A stretch of 64,000 nt of DNA, from assembly GCA_016858145.1 (NCBI GenBank), contig JAEHOE010000039.1:434001-498000 (forward strand), read 5' to 3'. The notes under the pieces are model-generated. The model was not told the origin of the DNA and did not search any database. It was given only the letters and a program-made list of their open reading frames with translations. Below are positions 46,301 to 57,149 of the stretch, one piece after another (the first letter of the stretch is position 1; the number at the start of each line of letters is the position of its first letter). A program made the translations under genes and the position numbers. The stretch is from Edaphochlamys debaryana. Lineage: Eukaryota; Chlorophyta; Chlorophyceae; Chlamydomonadales.

Positions 46301-47468
46301 ATTGCTTCCCTTGCCGCTTGCCCCATACCCTCAACAAACCCCCTCCCCGCCCCGCCCCCCCCCAGGGCGACCTGCCCGACTCCCTGCTCCGCCTGCCCCG
46401 GCTGCGCTCTCTGGTGCTGCAGCGCCACTTCCTGGGGGCGGGGTCGGGGGTGCTGCGGCGGCTCAAGGTGGGGCGCCGCGAGGGGAGGCTCGGGGGACTG
46501 TACAAATGGGAGAGGAAGGGCCAAGGTAGTAGGAGGGGCGAGGGCGGGGTGGTAGGGAGGGCTGCGGCGGCGGCTCAAGGTAGAGGGAGAGGGGGGGACC
46601 GGGCCAGGAGCAGGGGCGGAAGGGACTTGCTACCTATGGTAAGGGCGTGGCGGCCCTGGTGCGGCAGGCGGTCGATTTGCATGAGCCCAATCTAGGCACT
46701 GGCCTGGCTGACGAGGCCCGCTTGGCCTGCAGGCACGTGGAGTGGAAGTGGTCCACCCCCGGCCCCTGCGCCCCGAATGGCTTCCGGGCACCGCCGCGGC
46801 CGCCTTCAACGCTGCCGCCGCCGCGGGCGGTGTGCTCTTTCCGGACTCGCACCCGGCGCTGCGAGCAGCCGCCGCCGCCGGGCACGGGCGCGCGCACGGA
46901 GCCGACGCTGGCGGCGGCGGCTGGGCCGGTGGCGGCGGGGGCGACGTTGGCGCGCTGCCGCTGCCAGCGCTGGTGGCGGCGGCGGCGCTGCCAGTGTTGG
47001 CGGTGGCGGCGGCCGTGATGTGGTGGTGGCAGTGGCGGCCGCCGCCCGAGGCGGTGGGTTGAGGCAGGGAGGAAGAGGGACCTGGCCCTGGCGTGACGCG
47101 CGCCCTTCAACCGCCAACCGCTAGCTGCACTTGGATACCGGCACCTCCGTGTGGCGTGTCACAGCGCACCTTGCCGAGCCTGTTGCTGCCAACATGTTGC
47201 CCGGCGCCTGCGGGTGAACGGCCATGGCTGGGCACCAGCCGTCCGTGGCGCCGGGGGTTGTGCGCTGTGCCTCAGACCCTGGTATCCCGCTCCCTCCCGC
47301 GCGTCCCCGCAGACGCTGATTGGGGCGGTCCTGGCGGCGGCGCTGCTGCGGGTGGGGCTGCTGGCGGAGGCGACGGGGCGGCGGTCGGGGCGCGCGGCGC
47401 GGCGGCGGCGGGTGTTGGGAGCGCAGGCTGGGGCTGCGGGGCCGGCGGCGGCGGGGGCCCTAGGCTAG
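40393..47468 (+). CDS. F-box / leucine-rich-repeat protein with hydrophobic C-terminus
   Basis: Probable substrate receptor of an SCF ubiquitin ligase. Exons: 40393-40569, 40810-41670, 42049-42120, 42325-42709, 43789-43874, 44200-44312, 44458-44779, 44996-45094, 45340-45703, 45857-45960, 46366-46467, 46733-47053, 47313-47468; 1,053 aa. The F-box spans about residues 9-45 (DVLGAVFSTLSPRDAGAVRL, then VCRHW). At least a dozen LRRs follow, such as LTSLDLSGNGIDELP, LVRLDVSTNQIAAMP, LDLASNRLGHHA and LELLDLSCNRLQELP, broken by Gly/Ala-rich insertions. Near the end is a membrane-helix candidate (LPALVAAAALPVLAVAAAVM) followed by WWWQW. If the last intron is not spliced, the protein stops at 47062 just after this segment; if spliced, a second hydrophobic stretch and an Arg-rich tail follow. 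Intron 4 carries repeat copy 2. Confidence 0.85.
42726..43371. repeat. Interspersed repeat, copy 2 (in F-box/LRR intron 4)
   Basis: About 650 bp homologous to 9018-9681 and in the same plus-strand orientation. The homology starts at GTGTGAAGGGCTGCTC, only 16 bp after the 5' splice site of intron 4, and fades after TGCGGAGGGG. The host intron is about 1.1 kb, longer than most in this gene. Here the repeat lies in the sense direction of its host, whereas copy 1 lies antisense. Confidence 0.85.
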
Positions 47469-50081
47469 TGGTCAGGCGAGGGCAAGACGCGCGGCGGCAG
47501 GGGCCCAGGCTGACCCTGTGGGTTCACCGAAGGGGGCATCTTCTTTTTACCGACTCTTTTTTGGGCTGAGCCCCCAGCGCGTAGCGCCTGGCGCGGACAT
47601 TGATAGTAGGTGTGGTTGTATGCGGGGCGGCTGTTCACCTGGCGTTTGGTAGTATCCGAGCGAGCGTCTGCGTGAGAGAATCCGAGTGTGCGTGATGAGA
47701 GTGTGCTGACCCTATCTGAGCAAACGAGTGGGTATCAAGATCAGAGACCTGGGGCCTGTCACGGCCTGAGGGTTTCCTGTCTTCCTTCGCAGTGGGGCTC
47801 AGCCAGGCCCTGAGCCCGAGCGCAAGTGCTGCGGTGAGGAAAGCGACCTGAGCTTATGCTGGAGGTGTCCTTTCCTCGATTCGCTACTAGGGGACGTCCC
47901 GCGGATGGTCGTGAGAGCCGCTGTGAGCATCCGCGCCCCTCCCCCGTCATTGTAAACAGTGCTCGGCGATCGGTAGTTCGGCATAGGGCTGGGCGGCTGG
48001 CGGCGGGACATTGAGTGGACGCATCGTCACTCGTCGTTGCCCGCTCCAACCCTCCGCTCGCAAGCCACGCCTGCACCGCGCCATATGCTCACCTCGCTAC
48101 CCCCGCATGTTTGCAAGGAGAACGCGCACGATTGGGCAGTAGTATCGTGCCTCTCAAGCGGCATCTACGACATCAGTTCAGGTATCCCACGCCACCGACC
48201 ACCATGTGCAATAGCCCCCCCCCTCCGTACGCATAGTTCCACCTTTCCAGCTCTTGTCCAGAATATCCACCCTTGCGGTGAGTGCGCGCCCTCCCTGACT
48301 GTTAGCCCCTTCACTCCTACAACGCCGCTCATCAATACAGTGATGGGGCCCTTGACTCTTGAGACACCTCTGCAAACCTCCTTCACACGGACCCCCAACG
48401 CTTTCCTGTTTACAACCGACACTGCTGGGGCCCTGTATCAAGCTCCAGACCCCTTCCCCATAACATCAGAGCTCAAATGCGTTCGCGTTCAACACAGACC
48501 ACAGCAGGCCAGACCAGAACACCACCAGATCAGACCACAGGCCTGCGCAGCCGACCGTACTGGAGGGCTGCCCTACGCGGGGTGGCCCCAAAGGTCTCCA
48601 GCGCGTTTCTGGCGACCAAGCCCCGCATGAACAACTTAAGTTTCAGACAAGTGAAGTTTGGTTCGCTCGTGCCATGCAGACGGCTACAGGACGGCCTCTT
48701 GTTCTAGCGGCCTGCACAAGTCTATTGTTCCCCAACAGTGGATTTGATGAGGGAAATCCAGCAGGAAACCCGGAAGCCGGAACCCATGCGGGCACCCAAG
48801 GGCAGCCTGCCTGAACTACCTGAAGTTGTAACCTAGGCCTGAACCCCAGGCCCGACAGCGCAGCCTGCAGTTCTCTTGTGCTCCCAGGCTGCATCCCGGC
48901 CGGAATGTCCCCAAATAGCCCTGCAAAAGCCCAAACAACTTCACCTTCAAACACCTACCTTCTACCAATGCATGGCTCAACGCACAGCCGTGGGAGCCAG
49001 CCCCCAAGGCACCAAGCACAGCCCCGCATCAGCTACGGGGCGAGTTGGGGGGAAAATTGTGGGACTTACCCACCCAGCCAATCGCTTGCTGGCTTGCCAC
49101 CTCTGCCCACAGCCTGAACTGCGTGGAGCCGCGACGCACGGTCTCCTGAGACCAGTACTCAAACGCAAAGAGCAAAAGCAGCCCCGAGGCATCAGCAACC
49201 ACCTTGCCCTCTTCGCAACAAGACAAATTCACCCCCCAAGTTATTCAGAAGCGCACGCGAGCAGTGATACACACAGGACAACAATACGGCAACCCAAAGC
49301 ACAGGACCGAGCTCAGTGTGAGACCAGCCTGGGCACCTCCTACCCAAAACCCATAGCCGGAGGTGTTTGGCACGGGGCTGGCAGGGGCCACTAGTCAGTA
49401 CCGTGTCTGGTCTCCAGGCGAATAGCGCATGTGCCTTCCGCCCCCACCAGCCGCAAGACAAGCAGTGTTCGGGCCCTCTACTCTTCTCTCCTCATTCTTC
49501 AGGTTGTCTTACCGCGTCATTAGAGAGTTGACTCGCTCAAGCGAGGCAAGAAATGTGCGCCGGGATCCCTCTCAATGCATTGCCTACAGACCTAAATTGC
49601 ACAGCTTGTTACCCCGCCCATTCACTACGATATTCACGCGGCGTAATTAACCTGCGTACCGAGTCAAGTTGACCCCACGCATCAACCGACACCCGCCACC
49701 AAAGAACACGGCCCACCTCACCATTTAGCCTTCCCCATAACCCGCCACCCACGCCGCCATAGTTGGGGGCCTTTGGAACCACACCTGGCCCAGGCGAAAG
49801 GGGCCTGCAAGTGACCAGCCAGGACTAAACGCCGTCAAGGAGCCACGTGCCCAGGCGCCGTGCGGTGCCCGTACCATGTGTGCGGTAGGTGCAAACGCAA
49901 CATGAACACGCCTTTGTGGGCCGACGGGCTGAAAGAAGGAGAACAACGAACAATTCAAACTCCACACCCGCACAGTTGTTGCCTAAGGCTTGTTCCCCAT
50001 TGTTGATTGGTCAGTTCGTTGTGTAGGCACCAGCAGGCGCTCGTACGTATTACTGCCTCGTAGCATGGGCCTTCCGGCCCC
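47469..50081. other. 2.6-kb intergenic region between convergent genes
   Basis: Holds the 3' ends of the F-box gene (plus) and the guanylate cyclase gene (minus). TGTAA at 47951-47955 lies about 485 nt past the F-box stop. The interval from about 48.0 to 49.95 kb has lower GC and open frames without coding-type codon bias. Nothing in it is recognised. Confidence 0.5.
47951..47955 (+). other. TGTAA polyadenylation-type signal of the F-box/LRR gene
   Basis: TGTAA in the sense orientation about 485 nt after the distal stop codon, a usual 3' UTR length in these algae. Confidence 0.45.
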
Positions 50082-53000
50082 TCAAGGCGCTGAAACGGGT
50101 CCTTCCAGTGTGCAGGCCACCTCAGCCGCTGCGGCCGCCACCTTGCTGCTCCTCGGCGGCGCCCACAGGTGCGTCTCCATGAGCCCCTTGCCCTTGACCT
50201 CGATGCCGCCCGTGGGCGCCCAGCCGGGGTCCTTGGTGGACAGCAGCGCGTACTGAGGGGCGAAGGGCGAGGAGGGTGGGGAGGGAAGGGAGTGGATGTG
50301 AGGTTGTAGGGGCATGGGGTCCCCAGTGCCCAGAGGTCGTGAGCAGAGGGACACCTTGCATGCAAGTGCCCAAGATGAGGAGTGGGCTTACCGTGTCGCT
50401 GCTGACGTGCACGCATCCGGCCTGCGAGGTGCTCTCCATGCGGCTGGCGGTGTTGATGGTGTCGCCGAAGAGGCAGAAGCGGGGCATGCGGGTGCCCACC
50501 ACGCCGCTGACGACGGGGCCGCTGTGGATGCCCACGCGGATGCGCACCGGCTCGCCCGTGGTGGGCATGGACACACTCCTCGCGGCACGCAGCATGGCCT
50601 GAGGAAGCATATAAAGGCAGCACACAATGAGTCATCTTGTCAGGCGGGAATGCAGTGGCCCCTCTGACTGCGCTCACCTGAGCAAACGCAAAGGCCTTGT
50701 CGGCTTGCTCCCTGTCGCGTGCGCTGTCGGTTACCGCTGCCATGCCGTCGGCGTCCTCCGCGATCAGCCCGCCTGCCACCACGTAGCAGTCGCCGATGGT
50801 CTCCACCTGCAGACGAGCGAGGTGGGATTGAAGGGGGGTCAGGTTGAATCGAGTTATGGGAGAACTGCGCAGGAGGCACTACGTTGGGTGCTATGTGGCA
50901 AGTTGGGGTTGGGGGGTTTGCACCGGAGCAGGGCTTCAGGATGGAGGCTCAAACGGCAGGCATGCTTGCCTTGTACACTCCGTAGACGTCGAGCAGGGAG
51001 TCGAAGCGCACGAAGAGGTCGTTCAGGAACTTCATGACCACGGTTGGGGCCAGCTGCTTGCACATGGGCGTGAAGCCTGCGGGAGCAAGGGCGAAGGGGC
51101 CGTCAAGGCGGCAGTGGAAAGCATGAAAGCTTGGCAAATCGCCCTTGTGCGCCTGATACCCCCAGTGTCTCCCCGTGTCAGGCCCTCACCCTGGATGTCG
51201 GCGAACAGGATGGTCACCTGAGGGGCATGGGGTGAGGGGGCCAGGAGGGGCTTGCGTACGGCGCCCGCACATCAATCAACCTCCCCGAGGCAGCAGGCTA
51301 CAAGCCCTAACGCCCACCTGCGGGTGCCACGTGGCCAGGCGCGTGCAGTCCCGCACGCACGGACGCCAGTCCATGGGTCGGGGTTGGCAGTTGTGCCCTG
51401 CGGACCCAGACAGCATTGGGCTGGGCGGTACGGGCACCGCTTGCGGCGCGGCTCCCTCCTCCGTCATGTAGGCGAGCACGTGGCGAGGGAAGATCTGCTC
51501 CAGCAGGCGGTGCTCAGTCTCCGTGACCTGCAGCGGGTGGATGGTGATGGGCATGGTGCGGGCAGATGGTAAGGGCTCAATTGCAAGGGGACTGCATGGG
51601 TACCCCACTGCTGGGCAGCAATGCGTTGCTGCCCCCCATGCCCGCCTCCCTCCCACCTGCGCAATGTGCCTCTCCGCCTCCACCTTGGCCGTCACGTCCT
51701 TCTGCAGCAGCACCAGGTACGCCTCGCCGCTCGAGGGGTCCACCACGGCCATGGCCCGCAGCTCGTGCCAGGCCAGCGCCTCGGCCTGGTGCTCAGCACC
51801 CTCCGTGTGCCCTGGAGTGGGGAAGGCTGCGGTCACGCGGCCGACCTCTATCGCCTGGATGGCCAGCGAGGGTGACGCTGGGGTGTGCCCCGTCAACGCC
51901 ACCTGTTCATCAGTGTCTTGGCGGACCCCCGCCTCGGAAAACAGCAGCTTTCGGGTCCGAGTCCCTGACCCATGACCCAGCGTCTGTGGTGCTGACAGGC
52001 CCCAGGGTGTTGAGGCGCTCTGGGGGTGCGGTAGAAGCTGCTGTTGCGGTGGCGGCAGTGACGGTGACGGCAGCGGTGGCGGCTGAGTCTGTGGCTGGGG
52101 TGGCGTTTCCAGGTGTTGCTGTGACAGTGGCCGTCCATCCCTCTTGGTGTCGCGCTCGGCTGTGGTACTTGCCACGTGCTCCAGTTGGAACCGGCTGGAC
52201 ACGGGGAAGCGGCTCAGAGCGGGTGCCTCCCGAGTGCCCGCCTGCATGCCATCCGTTGATGGCTGCGTGATGCCTCCCACTGACCGGCCACGTGTGATGG
52301 AGGTGCTCCTGCTCAGGCTCGCAGAGCTGGGGCTGTCGACGGGGTCGGGCATGGGCAGGGCGGAGCCACACAGCCCTCCAAGTGCCCCCAAGGGCACTTC
52401 CAGGATGTCCAGCTCCCCGGAGTCGCTGTGGACGACGTTGCTGTCCATCCCAGTGCCTGTTCCTGTGCCAGTCTTCAGAGCAACCGTTTGGGTGTGCGTG
52501 GGGGCACTGGCTGCCCCCTCCACCGGTGTATAGCCGGGTGCCGTGGCATAGCCGCGGCACACCCTGATGCCCTTGCCCGCAGTGTTTGGGCGCCGGGGTG
52601 CTTTGTGGGCGTCTTGGACCCCGGCGTCATTCACAGCCGGGGCTGCAACAGCCCAACGGCGCTGGGTGGTAGCCGTAGACTCTGTCATCGTGACAGCGCC
52701 AGAGTGCACTGCCGGGGCGGGCGTGGACGTGAGGGCCGTTGCGTCCGAGAAGTCCAAGAATGGGCCAGAGCCCCTGCCCAGCACCTGGCTGCCCACGCCG
52801 CTGAAGCCGCGGAGGACGGGGCCTTGGCCGCCACCGGAAGCTTCCCTGATGGAGCGGGTCGCGCCGCTGGGCGAGCCGCCGCTGCTGACGCCGCCCTCGG
52901 GGCTGAGGCAGCTGCTGCGGCCGCGCGGCGCGGTGCGCAGCGAGCTCGCGAACTGCATGACGCGGAAACGGTTGGCGCCCGAGGTGCTGGCGCCCAGGCT

Positions 53001-56000
53001 GGCAGACGGCAGCGGCGACCGCGGGCTGTTGAGGGCGGCCGCGAAGGGCTCGCCGGACCCGGGCGCAGCGGTGAGGATGCGCAGGCTGTAGTTGCGCCGC
53101 GGGCCGCGGCGGCCGTCCACGGTGGCGGGTCTCACGGCCACGGCGCTTGGCGCTGCCGGGACAGAGCTCGCGCCGCCAGACTCGACTGTGGCTACGCCGG
53201 AAAGGCAGCGCGCGGAGAAGGACGCGCGTCGGAAAGGCACCCCGACCGACCCCGCGGGCCTGCGCCAAGGGGACGCGGGCGCCATGTGCGCGGACGTCTG
53301 GTCACCCGCTTGCCCATGCGCGGCAGCAACGACGTTGTCACCACCGACTCGTTCCACGCACTGGTCCCGTGGCATCTCCGGCACCGACACGTCGCGCTGC
53401 AGGACTTGCGGCACTGGAGGCAAGCCCATTGCGCCAGCCTGTGGCAGGACCGCCGACCGGCGCCGGGCCAGGTGGCCCAGGTTCACGAGCGGCTGCAGCG
53501 GAAACACGACGTCCACGTCCTCCACGGCCGCGCCCTGCAGCTCCTCGGCGGAATTGAGTGGCGCGAGCGGGCTCTGCGACACCGCCGGCACACAGACCGT
53601 GCCTGCCGGCAGCGCGCTGCGGGGAGGCGGCCTGGCCGTCGCGCGGTAGCCCGGGCCGCGGCCGCTGGGGCGGGCGCTTGTGGGGGCGGAGGCGCCGGTG
53701 TGGGCGGCGGGGCCGGGGGAGAAGTGCGCGCTGCTGGAGTGGACGCAGGGCTCGATTGAAACTGCCACCGCCGCGCGGGAGGCGTCATCAAAGACGATGG
53801 AGCTGGAGGCTTCGATGACGCTCTGGTCAAAGGCAACCTGCGGCACCCAGAGGTGAGGCAGGGTCAGGGGCCTGTGAGTCCAAGCTCATGTGGCAGTCCT
53901 GTGTTCCCCAGAACCAGCCTGATGGTGGGGTGCATGAGAGATGGGGCCAGTGCTTGGCGCCGCCTGTACGAAGCCTGCCCCTGCTCCTCATGCCCTGTGG
54001 TGCCCCTGACCAATTAGTCAAGCTGACTGCCCTTGCCGCACCTTCCAGGAGCTGGTGGCCCAGGGCTCTGCGGACGTAAAGCTCAGGTGCGCCTCCCGGG
54101 TGTGGGGGCGTGTGCGCTGCTTCCTTGGAGCCGGATCGGGCTCAGCCGCCACGGGCGGATGCGTTTGGGGAGCCAGGTCCGAGAGGCTCGGCGACAAGGT
54201 CGCACAGGAGTGGGCGCGGGCGTGGTCGATGGGAGGGGCGTCGGGGCGGGCGCCACGAGCGACCGCTGGGAGATGAGCCGGGCGGCGGGCTTCCTGCCTG
54301 AGCCACGGTCAACACCCTCACGGCTGGCGGCTGCACTGGCCGTCTCCCGTTCATGGGCCTCTGGCAGTAGCCCTCCCCCGCTGCTGCGGCGGGGCATGAT
54401 GGAGCGGAGGATCCGGCTGCCGAATGCGACCGCTGAACCGGACGCTGACGACTGCATGCCATGGGCCGTGTCGGACCTGCCCAGCCCAGCGGGCTCCTCC
54501 CCTGCTGCGCCACCAGAGAGCGTCGCTGCACACAGCGAGAACTGCGCGTCCGCCTGCAGAGGCCGCAGTGGTGCCAATGGGGACGCAGCGGCAGCGGCAG
54601 CGGGCGTGTTGGCGCTGACGGTGTGCAGCGGCGCCGAGAAGGATGCCGAATAAACCACGCCGGCAGGGTTGAGGCTGTTGGGCACCCGCACAATGCCTGC
54701 GAGGAAGGGAGTGCAGTGAGCCCTGGTGTCAGCGCGTTGCCCCTCCCTTCGTACACGGCTGCCTGGTTGTGCAGGCAGCTAGCCCAGCGCTCACCTTCCC
54801 ACACGCCCACGCCGCCTCCCCGCGCCTGCGGCCCCAGGGTCGCCTCCAGCATGGCCCCCAGCTTGGCCCGGTCCAGGGCGAAGAGGTCCAGCAGCAGCGG
54901 GAACCGGGCGCCCAGCCCCTCGCTGCCGCCGCCGCCACCTGCCCAGGCGCTCGAGCTGCACCCCTCGCTCACGTAGCCCCCTGGAAAGGAGGATGCCGCA
55001 GCGGCCGCTGCTGCCGCAACGGCGGCGGCAGTGGAGAAGGGCGTCCCGGTGGAGCCCTGCTGGGACGCGGCCGCCGCCGGCCCCCCAGCCGCCGCCCCCA
55101 GCAGCGGGCCGTAGTAGAGCAGCGATGCGGCGTTCTGATACCGCACTGCTCCGTCACAGGAGAAGGCGGTCACCACCAGCGGCAGGCCGTCGAGGAAGAC
55201 TGCCTCGAGGCTGGGGCCGACCAGCGCCGGGGGCGAGGGCGAGGGCTTGGTGGCTGCCGTGGGCTGCACCGGGGACAGCCGCTGGCCGCCGCAACCGCCC
55301 GAGTGCGGCGGAGCGTCCAGTGTGGGGGTTGCGGGCGGCAGCGGCGGGGGCGGCGCCCGGGGCACGGTGCTGACGTCAGGCTCGGGGAAGACCAGGAGCA
55401 CGGCCCGCGTGGGGCCTGGAGGCAGAGGCCCGCCGCAGCCCTCCGCCGCCACCCGGCCGGGGCCCTTGGAAGGGGCCGCCGGTGCCCCGAGGCAGAAGCA
55501 TTGCAGCCAGCGGCGGCCCACTGCGCTGCGAGAAGTGCGGGTGCCCTTCTGCTTTGACGCCTGTCCATGTGCGGGGCTTGTCTCCAGCGCCCCGCCAGCG
55601 CCGCCAGGTTCGCCATAGAAGCGCACGGCCAGCGCCCGCGGGCAGCGACCAGAGGACGGGGAGCCAGTCCCGCCATCGCCGTCCGTAACCGAACATGCCC
55701 TCTGAAGCGCGTTGCCAAGTTCTCGCGCCGCTGCCTCCTCGGGCAGCAGCTGAGTTTGCTGGTGATGGTGAGGAGCACATAGGACCGGGAAACGCTGCTG
55801 TGCGGCCTTGTTGGCCCACAGCAACACACAGCCATGCGCACGGCCACCAGTTGTCCGGCCAGCCCCCCCGGCCTGAGCAATGCCACTTGCGAGATCTGGA
55901 TGAGGTTTGAACCTGCCAAACGGCGTTGGGGCCCCGTCGGCACTCTCGGCGACGACCAGCACAGGGCGAGCTGTCGAACCAAACTCAGCCATGAGAAGGT

Positions 56001-56091
56001 CCCCGCTGACAGGTGGGATGAGCTCCATCGGCCTCAGCTGAGGCGAACGCCTTCCCGCGGGCTGCACTGGTCGCGGCACTGTAATGGCCAT
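50082..56091 (-). CDS. PAS-containing class III guanylate cyclase
   Basis: Predicted to make cGMP from GTP. Exons: 54795-56091, 54206-54696, 54042-54116, 51657-53837, 51318-51527, 51190-51217, 50970-51076, 50678-50806, 50392-50598, 50082-50252; 1,631 aa. Most of it is a long Ala/Ser/Pro-rich region with PAS-like parts, the clearest ending [20 protein letters not shown] linker [14 protein letters not shown], as in many eukaryotic cyclases, leads into the catalytic domain. That domain shows [12 protein letters not shown] (metal Asp), [13 protein letters not shown] (second metal Asp) and [17 protein letters not shown]. The purine-selecting positions are Glu (VETIG) and Cys (FCLFG), the guanylate rather than adenylate pair. 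No membrane segment is evident, so it is probably soluble. The intron after exon 7 has a GC donor (AAG|GCAAGC). The intron between 54206 and 54116 has a weak donor and is tentative. The first in-frame ATG was taken as start. Confidence 0.9.
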
Positions 56092-57149
56092 TTCGGCCGT
56101 CCTCCGCAGGTTAACAATCGTTTCCTGACATTGCAAGCTGATCTGACTGTTCACTTCAACAAAAAGTGCTCCGCATATGGGGAGAATACGTAGGGCGACA
56201 GCACCGCGAGAGGAGGCATGATACGGAAAGACGGCAATAAACCTGAAACCCCGGCCGCGCGCAGAGGTGCAAGGAGGAGTTGTCTACACGTGTACGTGCG
56301 GGTACAGCTGGCCACCTGGAAACGGCCTTCAGCCCCAGGAAACGGCGTTGTGTACCGCAGAGCACAGCCCGTGCGGCAGCAGTACTGGGTCCTCTCGCTT
56401 CCTACTGCCCTCCCCCAAACCTACGCGCCAGGGCTTCCCGGGGCCCCTGCGTTCTGGTTAAGACGGCCCTCTGCCGATATTCAATCAGAGTGAGGGCACG
56501 GTTGACGTTGACCTTAAGCACATACCGGTAGATAACAACCCCCGGGCGGGGATGATGAGGGCGCGTGGGAGCACGTGGGAGCACCCGGAAGAGCCCCGGC
56601 CAAGGACGCGGCCGCCGCGGCCTTTCGGGAGAAACACTGAGGTCGCGGTGAGACTTGCAGACTTGAAGGGCCCGTCGCCGGAGCAGCAGGAGCACCGCGG
56701 TCACCCCCGCCGTCAGTGCCTCCGCCCGTCGTGGTCTCGTGGAAGCCCTTCCTGGCCGCCGCGCCTCTCACCTGACCCCCCCGCCCCTTTCCTGACGGGT
56801 CCTGACCCCTGCGCCCCTTGCCATATGAGACTGCCGGCTACCCGCGCGCGGGACGCCGGGGCACTAGACATCAGAGCGCCGCCAGAGACAAAGGTTACCG
56901 GTTTAGGATCGCCGCTCACTGCCCGAAGCTTCTTCCAAGATGGCTCTTCAGAGCAGCCCCTTCTCCCTGCCAGTCGCTGGCGTTCCCTGACGCCTTGCCC
57001 CGAGATCCCACCCATGCTCCCCTCGGCCCCGCAACCATGCAATGCTGTGCCTCCTCAACTCCTTCGCCCTGCCCCGCGTCCTCTCCACTCCCAATGGCCG
57101 GTACCATGGGTCCCTGCTGACCGCCCGCGCGACCACACACGCCTGCGCC
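56092..57149. other. Intergenic: cyclase 5' flank and DUF212 3' flank
   Basis: About 1.06 kb between two minus-strand genes, containing the cyclase promoter and the DUF212 3' UTR. A GTGGGAGCAC decamer is repeated in tandem near 56567-56585. No gene or TGTAA-type signal was recognised. Confidence 0.45.

Noticed and set aside
48037..48630. 197-codon plus-strand open frame between the F-box and cyclase genes
   Set aside because: Codon third positions lack the strong C/G bias of real genes here, no splice context fits and no family is recognised.
50392..50806. Adenylate cyclase as the annotation of the class III cyclase
   Set aside because: The purine-contact positions are Glu and Cys, the guanylate-type pair, rather than Lys and Asp/Thr.
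54047..54087. Plus-strand exon-like stretch (CTTCCAG, then [13 protein letters not shown], then GTGCGC) opposite the cyclase gene
   Set aside because: The minus strand reads a 25-codon exon in phase with its neighbours (ending EPWATSSWK), and no plus-strand gene surrounds this piece.
56092..56154. Upstream GTG as cyclase start
   Set aside because: The frame is open to 56154 only from a GTG; the first ATG at 56091 is the more credible eukaryotic start.
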